DNA of 64,000 bases from Alterluteimonas quercicellularis. GTDB lineage: Bacteria > Pseudomonadota > Gammaproteobacteria > Xanthomonadales > Xanthomonadaceae. The notes under the pieces were generated by a model, which had not been told where the DNA came from, made no database searches, and was given only the letters and a program-made list of their open reading frames with translations. A program made the translations under genes and the position numbers. Where the stretch lies: positions 48,485-112,484 of the forward strand of contig NZ_JAIWPR010000024.1 in assembly GCF_021191635.1 (NCBI RefSeq). The letters run 5' to 3'. This document shows, piece after piece, positions 1 to 9,667 of this stretch (positions within the stretch are counted from its first letter, which is position 1; each line of letters starts with the position of its first letter).

Positions 1-1149
1 GCGGCGGTGGATGCCGGGCTGGCGAGGCTGGACGCCGAGCTCGACTGGCTGCTGGCGCTGTCGCCGATCGGCAACGAGTCGCTGTGGCGGGACTTCGAGG
101 ACAGCGGACGCCGCGAGGCGCCCGCGCTGCGCTACATCGACCTGGAGCTCGACCTCGACGCCGCCGACGCGCGCCTGCGCGCGCTGCCCGTGGACGCGGT
201 CGAGTCGCCGCTGCTGGCCGGCCTGCTGGCCGAGAAGCGCGACGAGCTGGCGCGCCAGGTCGAGCTGGTGCGGCTGCGCGGGGACGAGGGCTTCGTCGAG
301 GCCAGCATCGCGCTGTTCGGCGGCGTCGAGCCCGAGCTGCTGGCGCTGGCCGAGGAGATCCTGCGCGAGGTGCCGACCGGCGCGCCGCTGCAGGCCGACG
401 CCGGCATCGACGAGGTGATGGCGGCGGTGGAGGACGAGCTGGCCTGGTACGGCGAGCGCGCGCCCGGCTTCCACGCCGAGGTGATCGTCGACACCGACCT
501 CAACTCGATGATGATGGTCTCGCACGGCGTGTTCTACGTGGACGGCAACGCCCGCCTGCCGCGGGCGCGGGTGCAGCCGCTGATCCAGCACGAGATCGGC
601 ACCCACGTGGTCACCCGCCACAACGGCGCGCGCCAGCCGCTGGCCCAGCTCAAGGTGGGGCTGGCCCACTACGACGCGCTGCAGGAAGGCCTGGGCGTGC
701 TGTCGGAGTTCCTGGCCGGCTACCTGCCGGGCGAGCGCCTGCGGGTGCTGGCCGCGCGCGTGGTGGCCACCGCGATGGCGCTGGACGGCCACGGGGTGCC
801 GGAGATCTTCGAGCGGCTGCACGCGGCCGAGGGGCTGCCGACCGACGACGCCTTCGACGTCGCCGTGCGCGCGCTGCGCGGCGGCGGGCTGACCAAGGAC
901 GCGGTGTACCTGCGCGGCCTGCGCGACCTGGTGGCCCACCTGCGCGGGGGCGGCGACTTCGAGGCGCTGTTCGCCGGCAAGTTCGCGCTCGCCCATCTGC
1001 CCGCGCTCGAGGCGCTGCGGCGGGAGGGCTGGCTGGCCGAGCCCGCGCTGCTGCCCCGCTATGCCGGGCGCGACGACGTCCACGACAGGCTGATGCTGTG
1101 CCGCAGCCTGCCCGTGCAACACCTCTACCACACGGAACCCGCCGCATGA
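1..1149 (+). CDS. DUF1704 (QEGLA-motif) metallopeptidase-family protein, 5' end outside window
   Basis: The reading frame is open from base 1, so the true start lies upstream; a GTG at 7 is the first start codon inside the window but is probably internal. About 382 codons are visible. A metallopeptidase signature HEIGTH (HExxxH) is encoded at 589-606, and the QEG motif that names the family (TIGR02421, DUF1704) follows at 682-690. Relatives include the eukaryotic MATCAP/KIAA0895 tubulin carboxypeptidases, so a zinc-dependent peptidase is likely, but the bacterial substrate is not known to me. No signal peptide can be judged because the N-terminus is missing. The stop codon overlaps the start of the next gene in an ATGA, so the two are translationally coupled with the ATP-grasp ligase. 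Family call is firm; function is open. Confidence 0.85.
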   Translation, partial: AAVDAGLARLDAELDWLLALSPIGNESLWRDFEDSGRREAPALRYIDLELDLDAADARLRALPVDAVESPLLAGLLAEKRDELARQVELVRLRGDEGFVEASIALFGGVEPELLALAEEILREVPTGAPLQADAGIDEVMAAVEDELAWYGERAPGFHAEVIVDTDLNSMMMVSHGVFYVDGNARLPRARVQPLIQHEIGTHVVTRHNGARQPLAQLKVGLAHYDALQEGLGVLSEFLAGYLPGERLRVLAARVVATAMALDGHGVPEIFERLHAAEGLPTDDAFDVAVRALRGGGLTKDAVYLRGLRDLVAHLRGGGDFEALFAGKFALAHLPALEALRREGWLAEPALLPRYAGRDDVHDRLMLCRSLPVQHLYHTEPAA

Positions 1150-2207
1150 CCCGCGCCCCGATCGCCATCGGCTTCGTCGTCAACCGCATCGAGACCGAGC
1201 AGGAGAACTACACCACCGTCCGCCTGGCGCGCACCGCCGCCGCGCGCGGCCACCGCGTGGCCCTGATCGGCCTGGGCGACTTCATCTACGACGCCGACGG
1301 CCGGGTCTGCGCCAGGGCGCGCATCCCGCGCCGCGGCGACTACGCCGACGACGCCGCGCTGCTGGCCGACGTGCAGGCCGAGGACGCGGCGACCGAGCGC
1401 ATCTGCGTCGAGGACCTGGACGTGCTGATGCTGCGCAGCGACCCCGCCGAGGAACTGGAGGACCGGCCCTGGGCGCCCAACAGCGGCCTGCTGTTCGCGC
1501 AGCTGGCCGCGGCCAAGCACGTCGTCGTGCTCAACGACCCGACCCACCTGACCGACGCCGCCAACAAGACCTACTTCCAGCATTTCCCCGAGGCCCTGCG
1601 CCCCGAGACCTGCATCACCCTGGACCCCGAGGAGATCAAGGCCTTCATCGCCGCCCACGGCGGCCACGGCGTGATCAAGCCGCTGCAGGGCTCCGGCGGG
1701 CAGAGCGTGTTCGTGGTCACCCCGGACAGCGAGGCCAACCTCAACCAGATGATCGACGCGGTGGTGCGCGACGGCTACGCCATCGTGCAGGAGTACCTGC
1801 CCAAGGCGAAGGACGGCGACCTGCGCCTGCTCACCCTCAACGGCCGCCCGCTGCAGGTCGACGGCACCTACGCCTGCCTGCGCCGCTACAGCGGCAGCGG
1901 CGACGCGCGAAGCAACATCAGCGCCGGCGGCCGCTACGAGGCGGCCGCGCCCGACGCCGACGCGTTGCGCCTGGCCGAGATCGCCGCGCCCAAGCTGGTG
2001 CGCGACGGCATGTACTTCGCCGGGCTGGACATCGTCGGCGACAAGATGATGGAGATCAACGTCGACACGCCCGGCGGGCTCAGCATGATCGAAGACCTCA
2101 CCGGCGTGGACTTCAGCGGCCACATCGTCGACGACCTGGAGCGCAAGGTGCACCTGCGCGACCAGTACGGCCGCACCCTGCGCAACGTCGAGCTGGCGAT
2201 GCTGTAG
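1146..2207 (+). CDS. Glutathione-synthase-like ATP-grasp ligase
   Basis: A 353-residue cytoplasmic protein of the RimK/GshB ATP-grasp type. The N-terminal third (residues about 1-115) resembles the pre-ATP-grasp domain of glutathione synthase. The ATP-grasp core follows, with VIKPLQGSGGQSVF near residue 180 (nucleotide-binding lysine and glycine loop), VQEYLPKAKDGDLRLL near 220, and a terminal metal-binding MEINVDTPGG near 305. The start is the ATG in the ATGA overlap with the DUF1704 gene. Such enzymes join a carboxylate to an amine with ATP. Coupling to a peptidase rather than to gshA suggests a dedicated peptide or glutathione-like product instead of housekeeping glutathione synthesis, but that is inference. 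The last 91 codons are overlapped antisense by the convergent serine-hydrolase frame. Confidence 0.8.
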   Translation: MTRAPIAIGFVVNRIETEQENYTTVRLARTAAARGHRVALIGLGDFIYDADGRVCARARIPRRGDYADDAALLADVQAEDAATERICVEDLDVLMLRSDPAEELEDRPWAPNSGLLFAQLAAAKHVVVLNDPTHLTDAANKTYFQHFPEALRPETCITLDPEEIKAFIAAHGGHGVIKPLQGSGGQSVFVVTPDSEANLNQMIDAVVRDGYAIVQEYLPKAKDGDLRLLTLNGRPLQVDGTYACLRRYSGSGDARSNISAGGRYEAAAPDADALRLAEIAAPKLVRDGMYFAGLDIVGDKMMEINVDTPGGLSMIEDLTGVDFSGHIVDDLERKVHLRDQYGRTLRNVELAML

Positions 2208-3412
2208 CCGCCGGGCGTCTGGACGCCCTCGCCCGCCGCGGCCGGGGCCGCTTCGCCGTACTCCCACCACCACGGCATCGCGGTGTCGCCGAGGACGAAG
2301 CGCACCAGCGCCGGGTAGATGCGCTCGGCGCGCACGTCGTTGGCCAGCAGCACGATGCAGCGCCGGTAGGCGTCCTGGCAGACCAGCAGGTTGCCGGTCC
2401 AGTCGTTGTGGCCGCCCTTGAACCACATGCGGCCCGCCCGCGGGTCGTCGAACACCACTACGCCCAGCCCCGCGGCGAGGCCGATGGCGGGTCCGCGCGG
2501 GTCGCGCGCCTCGGAGAGCGTCGGGAACTGGCTCGCGCTGTCGATCGGCAGGCCCGGCCGCACCAGCCCGGCGCGCGACGCCGCGCTCAGCCGGTCGCCG
2601 CGCATCACCGCCGCCCACAGCCGCGCCTGGTCGGCGATGGTGGTGTCCATCGAGCCGGCCGCGCTGGGGCGGCTGCGCTCGTCGTGCGGCTCCATGCTGC
2701 CGTCGAGCGCGTAGCCGTCGGCGAGGTTCTCCGCGAAGTCGCCCCGCCAGGCCATGTCGGTGCGGGTCATCCCGAGCGGCGCGAACACGCGCTCGCGCAT
2801 CGCCCGGCCGAGTTCGAGGCCGGCGCCCTCCTCGATCGCCGTCTGCAGCACGTAGAAGCCTTCGCCCGAGTAGCCGTAGCGCGTGCCCGGCGCGCGGTGG
2901 AAACGCAGCCTGCGGTCCGGCTCCAGCCAGCGGAAGTTGGCGAAGCCGGTGGCGTGGTGGAGCACGATGCGCGGGGTGAGCGCGCGCCAGCGCGCGTCGC
3001 CGGCCAGGTCGGCGTAGTCCTCGTACTCGGGCAGCGGGCGCGGCAGCGACCGCGAGACCGGCGCGTCGAGATCGACCAGGCCGTCGTCGGCCAGCTGCAG
3101 GACCAGGTAGGCCACCGCGGCCTTGGTCAGCGATGCGCCGTACATCACGGTATCGGTCTGCAGCGGCAGCCCGCGCGCCACGTTGCGATGGCCGTAGGCG
3201 CCCACGTAGCGCACCTCGCCGTCCTCGACGATCGCCAGCGCTAGGCCCTGCACGCGCTCCGACGCCATCAGCCGGCGGGCCTCGGCCTCGACCTCGGCGT
3301 CGGCGGGCAGCGGCGGCGCCGGCGATGCGGCCAGTGGCGGCGCGGCCGCGGCGAGCAACAGGGCCAGCCACCACGCGACACGGCCAGCGGGTCCCGCTTC
3401 ACGAGCTTGCAT
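1934..3412 (-). CDS. Exported beta-lactamase-fold serine hydrolase with an antisense C-terminal tail
   Basis: A 492-residue frame. Residues 1-30 form a signal peptide (basic start, Leu/Ala core, AAS site), so the enzyme is periplasmic. The class C beta-lactamase / esterase catalytic set is present: SxxK at S94-K97 (GASLTK), the Tyr motif YSG at 181-183, and a KGGH at 332-335 in the place of KTG. The fold ends near residue 385-400 (WWWEYGEAAP). From about residue 402 the frame has no stop and continues antisense through the last 274 bases of the ATP-grasp gene, giving a Ser-rich tail with no family resemblance. Either the gene really lost its stop or there is a sequence error near 2200. Substrate unknown; peptidase or esterase activity is more likely than antibiotic resistance. 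Confidence 0.75.
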   Translation of the reverse strand: MQAREAGPAGRVAWWLALLLAAAAPPLAASPAPPLPADAEVEAEARRLMASERVQGLALAIVEDGEVRYVGAYGHRNVARGLPLQTDTVMYGASLTKAAVAYLVLQLADDGLVDLDAPVSRSLPRPLPEYEDYADLAGDARWRALTPRIVLHHATGFANFRWLEPDRRLRFHRAPGTRYGYSGEGFYVLQTAIEEGAGLELGRAMRERVFAPLGMTRTDMAWRGDFAENLADGYALDGSMEPHDERSRPSAAGSMDTTIADQARLWAAVMRGDRLSAASRAGLVRPGLPIDSASQFPTLSEARDPRGPAIGLAAGLGVVVFDDPRAGRMWFKGGHNDWTGNLLVCQDAYRRCIVLLANDVRAERIYPALVRFVLGDTAMPWWWEYGEAAPAAAGEGVQTPGGYSIASSTLRRVRPYWSRRCTLRSRSSTMWPLKSTPVRSSIMLSPPGVSTLISIILSPTMSSPAKYMPSRTSLGAAISARRNASASGAAAS

Positions 3413-3529
3413 GGCGGCCTCCCGGCACGGATGCGGCGTCCGGAAGCATGGCCCCGCGCGCGCGCGGGGCGCGCGTCCCGGTGGTGGGAATGACTTCCGC
3501 CAGGGGGCTGTGCGCCGGGGTCCGGCGGG

Positions 3530-3871
3530 TCAGGCCTTGCGCAGGAACTGGGTCTTCAGCACTAGGCCCTTGATCTTGTCGGAGTGGCCCTCGATGTGCT
3601 CCGGGTCGTCCTCGACCAGGCGGATGTTGCGGATCACCGTGCCCTGCTTGAGCGGGATCGACGAGCCCTTGACCTTGAGGTCCTTGACGACGACGACGGT
3701 ATCCCCGGCGGCGAGCGGATTGCCGTTGCTGTCGCGCACGACCGCGCCACCGGCGTCCTCGCTTGCGGCGCCGGCCGGCCACTCGTGGCCGCAGTCGGGA
3801 CAGACCCGCTGGTCGCGATCGTCATAGACGTTGGACAGCCCGCACTGCGGGCACTCGGGAAGGTCGGACAT
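3530..3871 (-). CDS. yjdM: PhnA/YjdM-type zinc-ribbon protein
   Basis: A 113-residue protein matching the full length of the PhnA/YjdM family. An N-terminal zinc ribbon uses two CxxC pairs (CPQC at residues 7-10 and CPDC at 24-27). The C-terminal domain carries the family signature DSNGNPLAAGDTVVVVKDLKV. The name PhnA is historical: the E. coli protein is not phosphonoacetate hydrolase, and its role is unsettled. The start is the ATG after which the zinc ribbon begins at once, although the frame is open far upstream. It stands alone, transcribed away from the acyl-CoA ligase; a long hairpin and a degenerate palindrome lie upstream. Confidence 0.88.
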   Translation of the reverse strand: MSDLPECPQCGLSNVYDDRDQRVCPDCGHEWPAGAASEDAGGAVVRDSNGNPLAAGDTVVVVKDLKVKGSSIPLKQGTVIRNIRLVEDDPEHIEGHSDKIKGLVLKTQFLRKA

Positions 3872-3893
3872 CGTCGGTTCCTGGAAAGCGCAG

Positions 3894-4062
3894 CGTAGGA
3901 GCGCGGGCGGTAGAAACGTTCGAGGCGAGAAGTCGACTGCGCGAGGACAGGTTTTCGCCGTTTCGCCGGCCTGTAGCGGAACTACAGGCCAAGAAACGGC
4001 GGAAAGCTGGACCGCGCGGGCGGCTTCGCAGCCCGGACGGCTTCTGCCGCCCACGCTCCTAG
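3894..4062. repeat. Nested inverted repeats between yjdM and the acyl-CoA ligase
   Basis: An inner hairpin spans 3952-4006. Its core pairs 3968-3976 (GGCCTGTAG) with 3982-3990 around a 5-base loop, and an outer stem pairs 3956-3964 (CGCCGTTTC) with 3993-4001. Outside it, 3894-3910 (a GTAGGAGCG-type arm) is roughly complementary to 4046-4062, like the REP-like arms seen elsewhere in the window. There is no T tract, so it is not a classic terminator. It could be a degenerate mobile palindrome or a structured RNA. The rest of the 289-base gap to 4161 shows no gene. Confidence 0.6.
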
Positions 4063-4160
4063 TGTAGGCGATCGCGCCGGCGCGCCCGGTACGCCCGGTA
4101 CGCCCGCCGGCGCGGTCGCGGTTAGGATGGAGCCCCGTCCGCCGCTCGTGCGCCACGCCG

Positions 4161-5863
<1,703 letters not shown>

Positions 5864-5867
<4 letters not shown>

Positions 5868-5941
5868 GAGCGCGCTGGCGCGCGATGCTCTCAGCACCCG
5901 GCGCCAGAAGAGAAAAGCATCGCGCGCGAGCGCGCTCCTAC
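5864..5941. repeat. REP-like palindrome pair supplying two stop codons
   Basis: Two copies of the same element face each other: 5864-5889 (GTAGGAGCGCGC, then GGCGCGCGATGCT) and its inverse at 5916-5941. The TAG of the left copy is the stop of the acyl-CoA ligase and the TAG of the right copy, on the other strand, is the stop of the NUDIX gene. The pair could fold into one long hairpin acting on both converging transcripts. Confidence 0.8.
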
Positions 5942-6510
5942 GGGGCGGACGCCCGCGCCAGCCACTTGCGCGCCATGCGCCGCAGCGAGGGATCGGCGTC
6001 GCCGTCCCGCGCCACCTCGTCGATGCCGCGCCAGGCCAGCGCCAGCGATTCGGCGCTGACGGTGTAGCGCTCGTCGGCGCCGGCGCGGACCACGTAGCGG
6101 ACGTCGTAGTGCCAGTGCGCCGGCACGCCGCCGTGCTCGGGGATGCGGTGGCGGTCGAGGTCGAAGATGCCCGGCTCCACCCGCAACGCCGCGACCCCGG
6201 TCTCCTCCTGCGCCTCGCGCAGCGCCACGCCGGCCAGGTCGGGGTCGCCGTCGGCATGGCCGCCCGGCTGCAGCCAGCGGCCGAGCTTGCGGTGGTGGAC
6301 CAGCAGCGTGCGCCGGCCGTCGGCGCTGACCAGCCAGGCCGAGGCGGTGAAGTGGCCGGCCAGGCGCTCGCGCACGAAGGGGTCGGCGGGGTCCTCGGCG
6401 AGTTCGATGAATGCGGCGGCCTCCGCCGCTTCCCTGCGCCAGCGGCGGCCGTAGCCGGCCAGTTCCTCGGCGAGTCGGGGGCGTCGGCTGGGCGTCGGCG
6501 GCGTCGCCAC
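5938..6510 (-). CDS. NUDIX hydrolase
   Basis: A 190-residue cytoplasmic pyrophosphohydrolase. The Nudix box runs from G84 (GHADGDPDLAGVAL) into the REAQEETGV catalytic helix at residues 98-106, giving the metal-binding REuxEExGu core intact. The glutamate usual at box position 7 is proline here; I believe GHADGD-type family members vary at this site. The N-terminal 50 residues are helical and Ala/Arg-rich. The substrate is some nucleoside diphosphate linked to another moiety and cannot be chosen from sequence. The stop TAG comes from the REP-like element shared with the convergent acyl-CoA ligase. Confidence 0.85.
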   Translation of the reverse strand: MATPPTPSRRPRLAEELAGYGRRWRREAAEAAAFIELAEDPADPFVRERLAGHFTASAWLVSADGRRTLLVHHRKLGRWLQPGGHADGDPDLAGVALREAQEETGVAALRVEPGIFDLDRHRIPEHGGVPAHWHYDVRYVVRAGADERYTVSAESLALAWRGIDEVARDGDADPSLRRMARKWLARASAP

Positions 6511-6671
6511 GGGCGGTTCCTGCGGGTCGGGCCCGCATTATCCACGCCTTCATATGCTTGTGATCGTCCTGCAGCTTTGGCAAGGTACGGCGGCCCCGCC
6601 TTCGGGCCGGCCCCTCGTCCGGCGGTTCGCGCCGCCGGTCCGCCGACTGCAATCTCACACTGGGGAACACC

Positions 6672-8141
6672 ATGCTCAAGGACCTCTTCAGGGTCAAACC
6701 TGTGGAACCCGCACCGCACGTGGACGCGGGCGAACCCGTCGAAGGGAGTCTGGAAGGCGAGGTACAACTCAAACGCACCCTCACCGCCAGGCACCTGGTG
6801 CTGCTGGGCCTCGGTGCGGTCATCGGTGCGGGCATCTTCGTGCTGACCGGCCAGGCGGCGGCCAACCACGCGGGGCCCGCGATCATGCTGAGCTTCGTGC
6901 TGGCCGGCTTCGCCTGCGCCCTCGCCGGCCTGTGCTACGCGGAGTTCGCGGCGCTGCTGCCGGTGTCGGGCAGCGCGTACTCGTATTCCTACGCCACGCT
7001 GGGCGAGTTCGTGGCCTGGTTCATCGGCTGGTGCCTGGTGCTGGAGTACCTGTTCGCCTCGTCCACGGTGGCGGTCGGCTGGTCGGGCTACTTCGTGAGC
7101 TTCCTGACCACCACGCTCGGGGTCCCGTTCCCGGCCGAGCTGGCCGGCGCGCCGATCGCGTGGGAGGACGGCGGCTTCGTCCGCACCACCAACATGTTCA
7201 ACCTGCCCGCCGTCCTGATCGTGGCCGCGGTCAGCGGCCTGTGCTACGTCGGCATCACCCAGTCGGCGTTCGTCAACGGCATCGTCGTCGCGATCAAGGT
7301 CGCGGTGATCGCCGCGTTCCTCGGCGTCGGCGTCTTCTACGTCGACCCGGCCAACTGGACGCCGTTCATCCCGGAGAACACCGGGCCCGGACAGTTCGGC
7401 ATGGACGGCGTGTTCCGCGCCGCGACGGTGGTGTTCTTCGCCTACATCGGCTTCGACGCCGTCTCGACCGCCGCCGGCGAGGCCAAGAACCCGCAGCGCG
7501 ACATGCCCATCGGCATCCTCGGCTCGCTGGCGATCTGCACCGTCATCTACATCGCGGTCTGCGCGGTGCTGACCGGCATGACGCCCTACACCGAGCTGGG
7601 CACCTCCAAGCCGGTGGCGACCGCGCTCGAGCCCTACCCGAACCTCGCCTGGCTCAAGACCGCGGTCGAGATCGGCGCCATCGCCGGCCTGTCGTCGGTG
7701 ATCCTGGTGATGCTGATGGCGCAGCCGCGCATCTTCTACACCATGTCCCGCGACGGCCTGCTGCCGAAGTTCTTCGGCAGGGTGCATCCCAAGCACCAGA
7801 CGCCCTACGTCGGCACCATCATCGTCGGCGTCGCGGCCTGCCTGCTGGCCGGCCTGATGCCGCTGAGCGTGCTCGGCGAGCTGGTCTCGATGGGCACGCT
7901 GATCGCCTTCGCCACCGTCTGCCTCGGCGTGCTGGTCCTGCGCCGCACGCGGCCGGAACTGCACCGCCCCTTCCGCGTGCCGGCCGCGTCGATCATCTGC
8001 CCGCTCGGCTTCCTGGCCTGCCTGTTCCTGTTCTTCCAGTCCTTCGTGGCGCACTGGCACCTGTTCGTCGGCTGGACGATCGTCGGCCTGCTGATCTACT
8101 TCTTCTACGGCCGCCATCACAGCAAGCTCAACGCGCGCTGA
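6672..8141 (+). CDS. APC-family cationic amino-acid permease
   Basis: A 489-residue inner-membrane transporter with about 12-13 hydrophobic segments. The first helix carries the APC hallmark GLGAVIGAGIFVLTG near residue 50. Length and the segment AYSYSYATLGEFVAWFIGW resemble the CAT/YhdG branch that carries lysine, arginine or related amino acids by proton symport. A purine-rich GGGGAA lies 6 bases before the ATG. A short polar N-terminal tail precedes the first helix. A terminator-like hairpin follows, so it is probably transcribed apart from the next permease. Exact substrate unknown. Confidence 0.87.
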   Translation: MLKDLFRVKPVEPAPHVDAGEPVEGSLEGEVQLKRTLTARHLVLLGLGAVIGAGIFVLTGQAAANHAGPAIMLSFVLAGFACALAGLCYAEFAALLPVSGSAYSYSYATLGEFVAWFIGWCLVLEYLFASSTVAVGWSGYFVSFLTTTLGVPFPAELAGAPIAWEDGGFVRTTNMFNLPAVLIVAAVSGLCYVGITQSAFVNGIVVAIKVAVIAAFLGVGVFYVDPANWTPFIPENTGPGQFGMDGVFRAATVVFFAYIGFDAVSTAAGEAKNPQRDMPIGILGSLAICTVIYIAVCAVLTGMTPYTELGTSKPVATALEPYPNLAWLKTAVEIGAIAGLSSVILVMLMAQPRIFYTMSRDGLLPKFFGRVHPKHQTPYVGTIIVGVAACLLAGLMPLSVLGELVSMGTLIAFATVCLGVLVLRRTRPELHRPFRVPAASIICPLGFLACLFLFFQSFVAHWHLFVGWTIVGLLIYFFYGRHHSKLNAR

Positions 8142-8152
8142 CGCACCAACGC

Positions 8153-8178
8153 CACGGCCCGCCCCAGCGCGGGCCGTG
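8153..8178 (+). terminator. Terminator-like hairpin after the first permease
   Basis: A perfect 10-base stem pairs 8153-8162 (CACGGCCCGC) with 8169-8178 around a 6-base loop, 11 bases after the permease stop. Only a weak T run (CGCGTTT) follows, so termination may be partial. Confidence 0.5.
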
Positions 8179-8218
8179 CGCGTTTCCACCCAGTCGCCCC
8201 CTCACGCCGGATGCGCTG

Positions 8219-9520
8219 ATGTCCACGATCCCGACCGCCAAGAAGATCGGCCCGGTGCTCGCGACCTTCCTGGTCGCCAACAACATGATCGGCTCCGGCT
8301 TCTTCCTGCTGCCGGCCACGCTGGCGAAGTCGGGCGCGGTGACCGCGCTGAGCTGGCTGCTGGCCACCGCCCTGGCGGTGGTGCTGGGTGCCGCGTTCGC
8401 GCGGCTGGCGCGGCTGTACCCGCACATGAACTCGCCGGACGACTACGTGCGCCCGGCGCTCGGCCGCGACCTGGCCTTCCTCACCAGCACGCTGTACTGG
8501 ATCTCCTCGTGGATCGGCAACAACGCGATCGCCGTGGCCGCCTTCGGCTACCTGATCCTGCTGCTGCCGGTGGACGACGGTTACGGCGTGCGCCTGGCCG
8601 GCCAGCTGCTGCTGATCTGGCTGATGTTCGCGCTGAACCTGATGGGGCCGCGGCCGATCGCGCGCTTCCAGTCCTTCTGCGTGGTCTTCGGCCTGCTGCC
8701 GGTGGCCTGCGTGCTGGGCGCCGGCTGGGCCAGCTTCGACGGCGAGATCTACCGCAGCGCCTGGAACGTGTCCGGGCAGTCGGACGCGGCGGTGGTGTTC
8801 GGCTCGCTGGCGCCGATCTTCTGGGCCTTCGTCGGCCTGGAGACCGGGGCGATGGTGGCCGGCGTGGTCGACGACCCCGACCGCAACGTGCCGCGCGCGA
8901 CCATCGGCGGGATCCTCATCGCCGGCGTCGTCTACCTGATCTCGTCGGTGCTGATGATGGGCATCGTGCCGGCGGAGGTGCTGGCCGAGTCCAGCGCCCC
9001 GTTCGCGCTGGTGGCCGGCGAGATGTTCGGCGCCTGGGCGATCCCGGTGATCGCCGCCGCGGCCGCGGTCAAGGCCACCGGCACCCTGGGCGGCTGGATG
9101 CTGGTCTCCGGCGAGACCGGCGCGCGCGCCGCGCAGCGCGGCTACCTGCCGGCCGTCTTCGGCCGCCTGCGCGCCAACGGCTCGGCCGGCTGGGGGCTGT
9201 TCATCGTCGCGCTGTCGATGAGCGCGCTGGCGGTGCTGACCCTGGCGCCGACGGTCGGCGACCAGTTCGAGACGCTGATCGAGATGGTGGTGATGCTGGT
9301 GGTCATGGCCTACGCCTCGGCCGGCCTGGCCCTGCTGCTGGGCACCCGCGCGCGGCCCTCGGACGCGCGCGAGCGCATGCTCGGCATGGGCGCGCTGATC
9401 GCCTGCGGACTGCTGGTCTGGTCGACGCCGGCCGACACCCTGATCGGCTCGCTGATCGTCGCCCTGCTGGCGTGGGCGGCCTACCGCGGCTTCGCCCGCC
9501 GCGCCCCGGAAGCGGCCTGA
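8219..9520 (+). CDS. APC-family amino-acid/polyamine permease (AdiC/PotE branch)
   Basis: A 433-residue inner-membrane protein with about 12 transmembrane helices. The first helix reads LVANNMIGSGFFLLPATLA, the unwound G-S-G substrate-binding segment of AdiC/CadB/PotE-type exchangers. The family is mostly antiporters for basic amino acids and their decarboxylation products (arginine/agmatine, lysine/cadaverine, putrescine/ornithine). No decarboxylase gene is adjacent, so its exchange partner cannot be read here. The ATG at 8219 is chosen because the first helix follows closely. It comes 77 bases after another APC permease on the same strand. Confidence 0.85.
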   Translation: MSTIPTAKKIGPVLATFLVANNMIGSGFFLLPATLAKSGAVTALSWLLATALAVVLGAAFARLARLYPHMNSPDDYVRPALGRDLAFLTSTLYWISSWIGNNAIAVAAFGYLILLLPVDDGYGVRLAGQLLLIWLMFALNLMGPRPIARFQSFCVVFGLLPVACVLGAGWASFDGEIYRSAWNVSGQSDAAVVFGSLAPIFWAFVGLETGAMVAGVVDDPDRNVPRATIGGILIAGVVYLISSVLMMGIVPAEVLAESSAPFALVAGEMFGAWAIPVIAAAAAVKATGTLGGWMLVSGETGARAAQRGYLPAVFGRLRANGSAGWGLFIVALSMSALAVLTLAPTVGDQFETLIEMVVMLVVMAYASAGLALLLGTRARPSDARERMLGMGALIACGLLVWSTPADTLIGSLIVALLAWAAYRGFARRAPEAA

Positions 9521-9569
9521 GCACCGGGACGCGTTCCGCTTCCGTCGCAGGTCCGGACGCACCCGACGC

Positions 9570-9644
9570 GGTCGCGCGCGAGCGCGCTCCTACACGGGAA
9601 CATCGACGTCCGGGCGCCTCGCAGGAGCGCGCTTGCGCGCGACG
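9570..9644. repeat. REP-like palindrome pair
   Basis: An inverse copy at 9570-9593 (CGCGCGAGCGCGCTCCTAC) and a direct copy at 9621-9643 (GCAGGAGCGCGCTTGCGCGC) form an inverted pair in the convergent gap between the permease and the dicarboxylate symporter. Confidence 0.75.
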
Positions 9645-9667
9645 CCCGCGCGGTCTCCGGAGACCGC

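Noticed and set aside
1934..3412. Antibiotic-resistance beta-lactamase
   Set aside because: The Tyr and KTG motifs are the esterase/peptidase variants (YSG, KGGH), and such serine hydrolases are common housekeeping enzymes.
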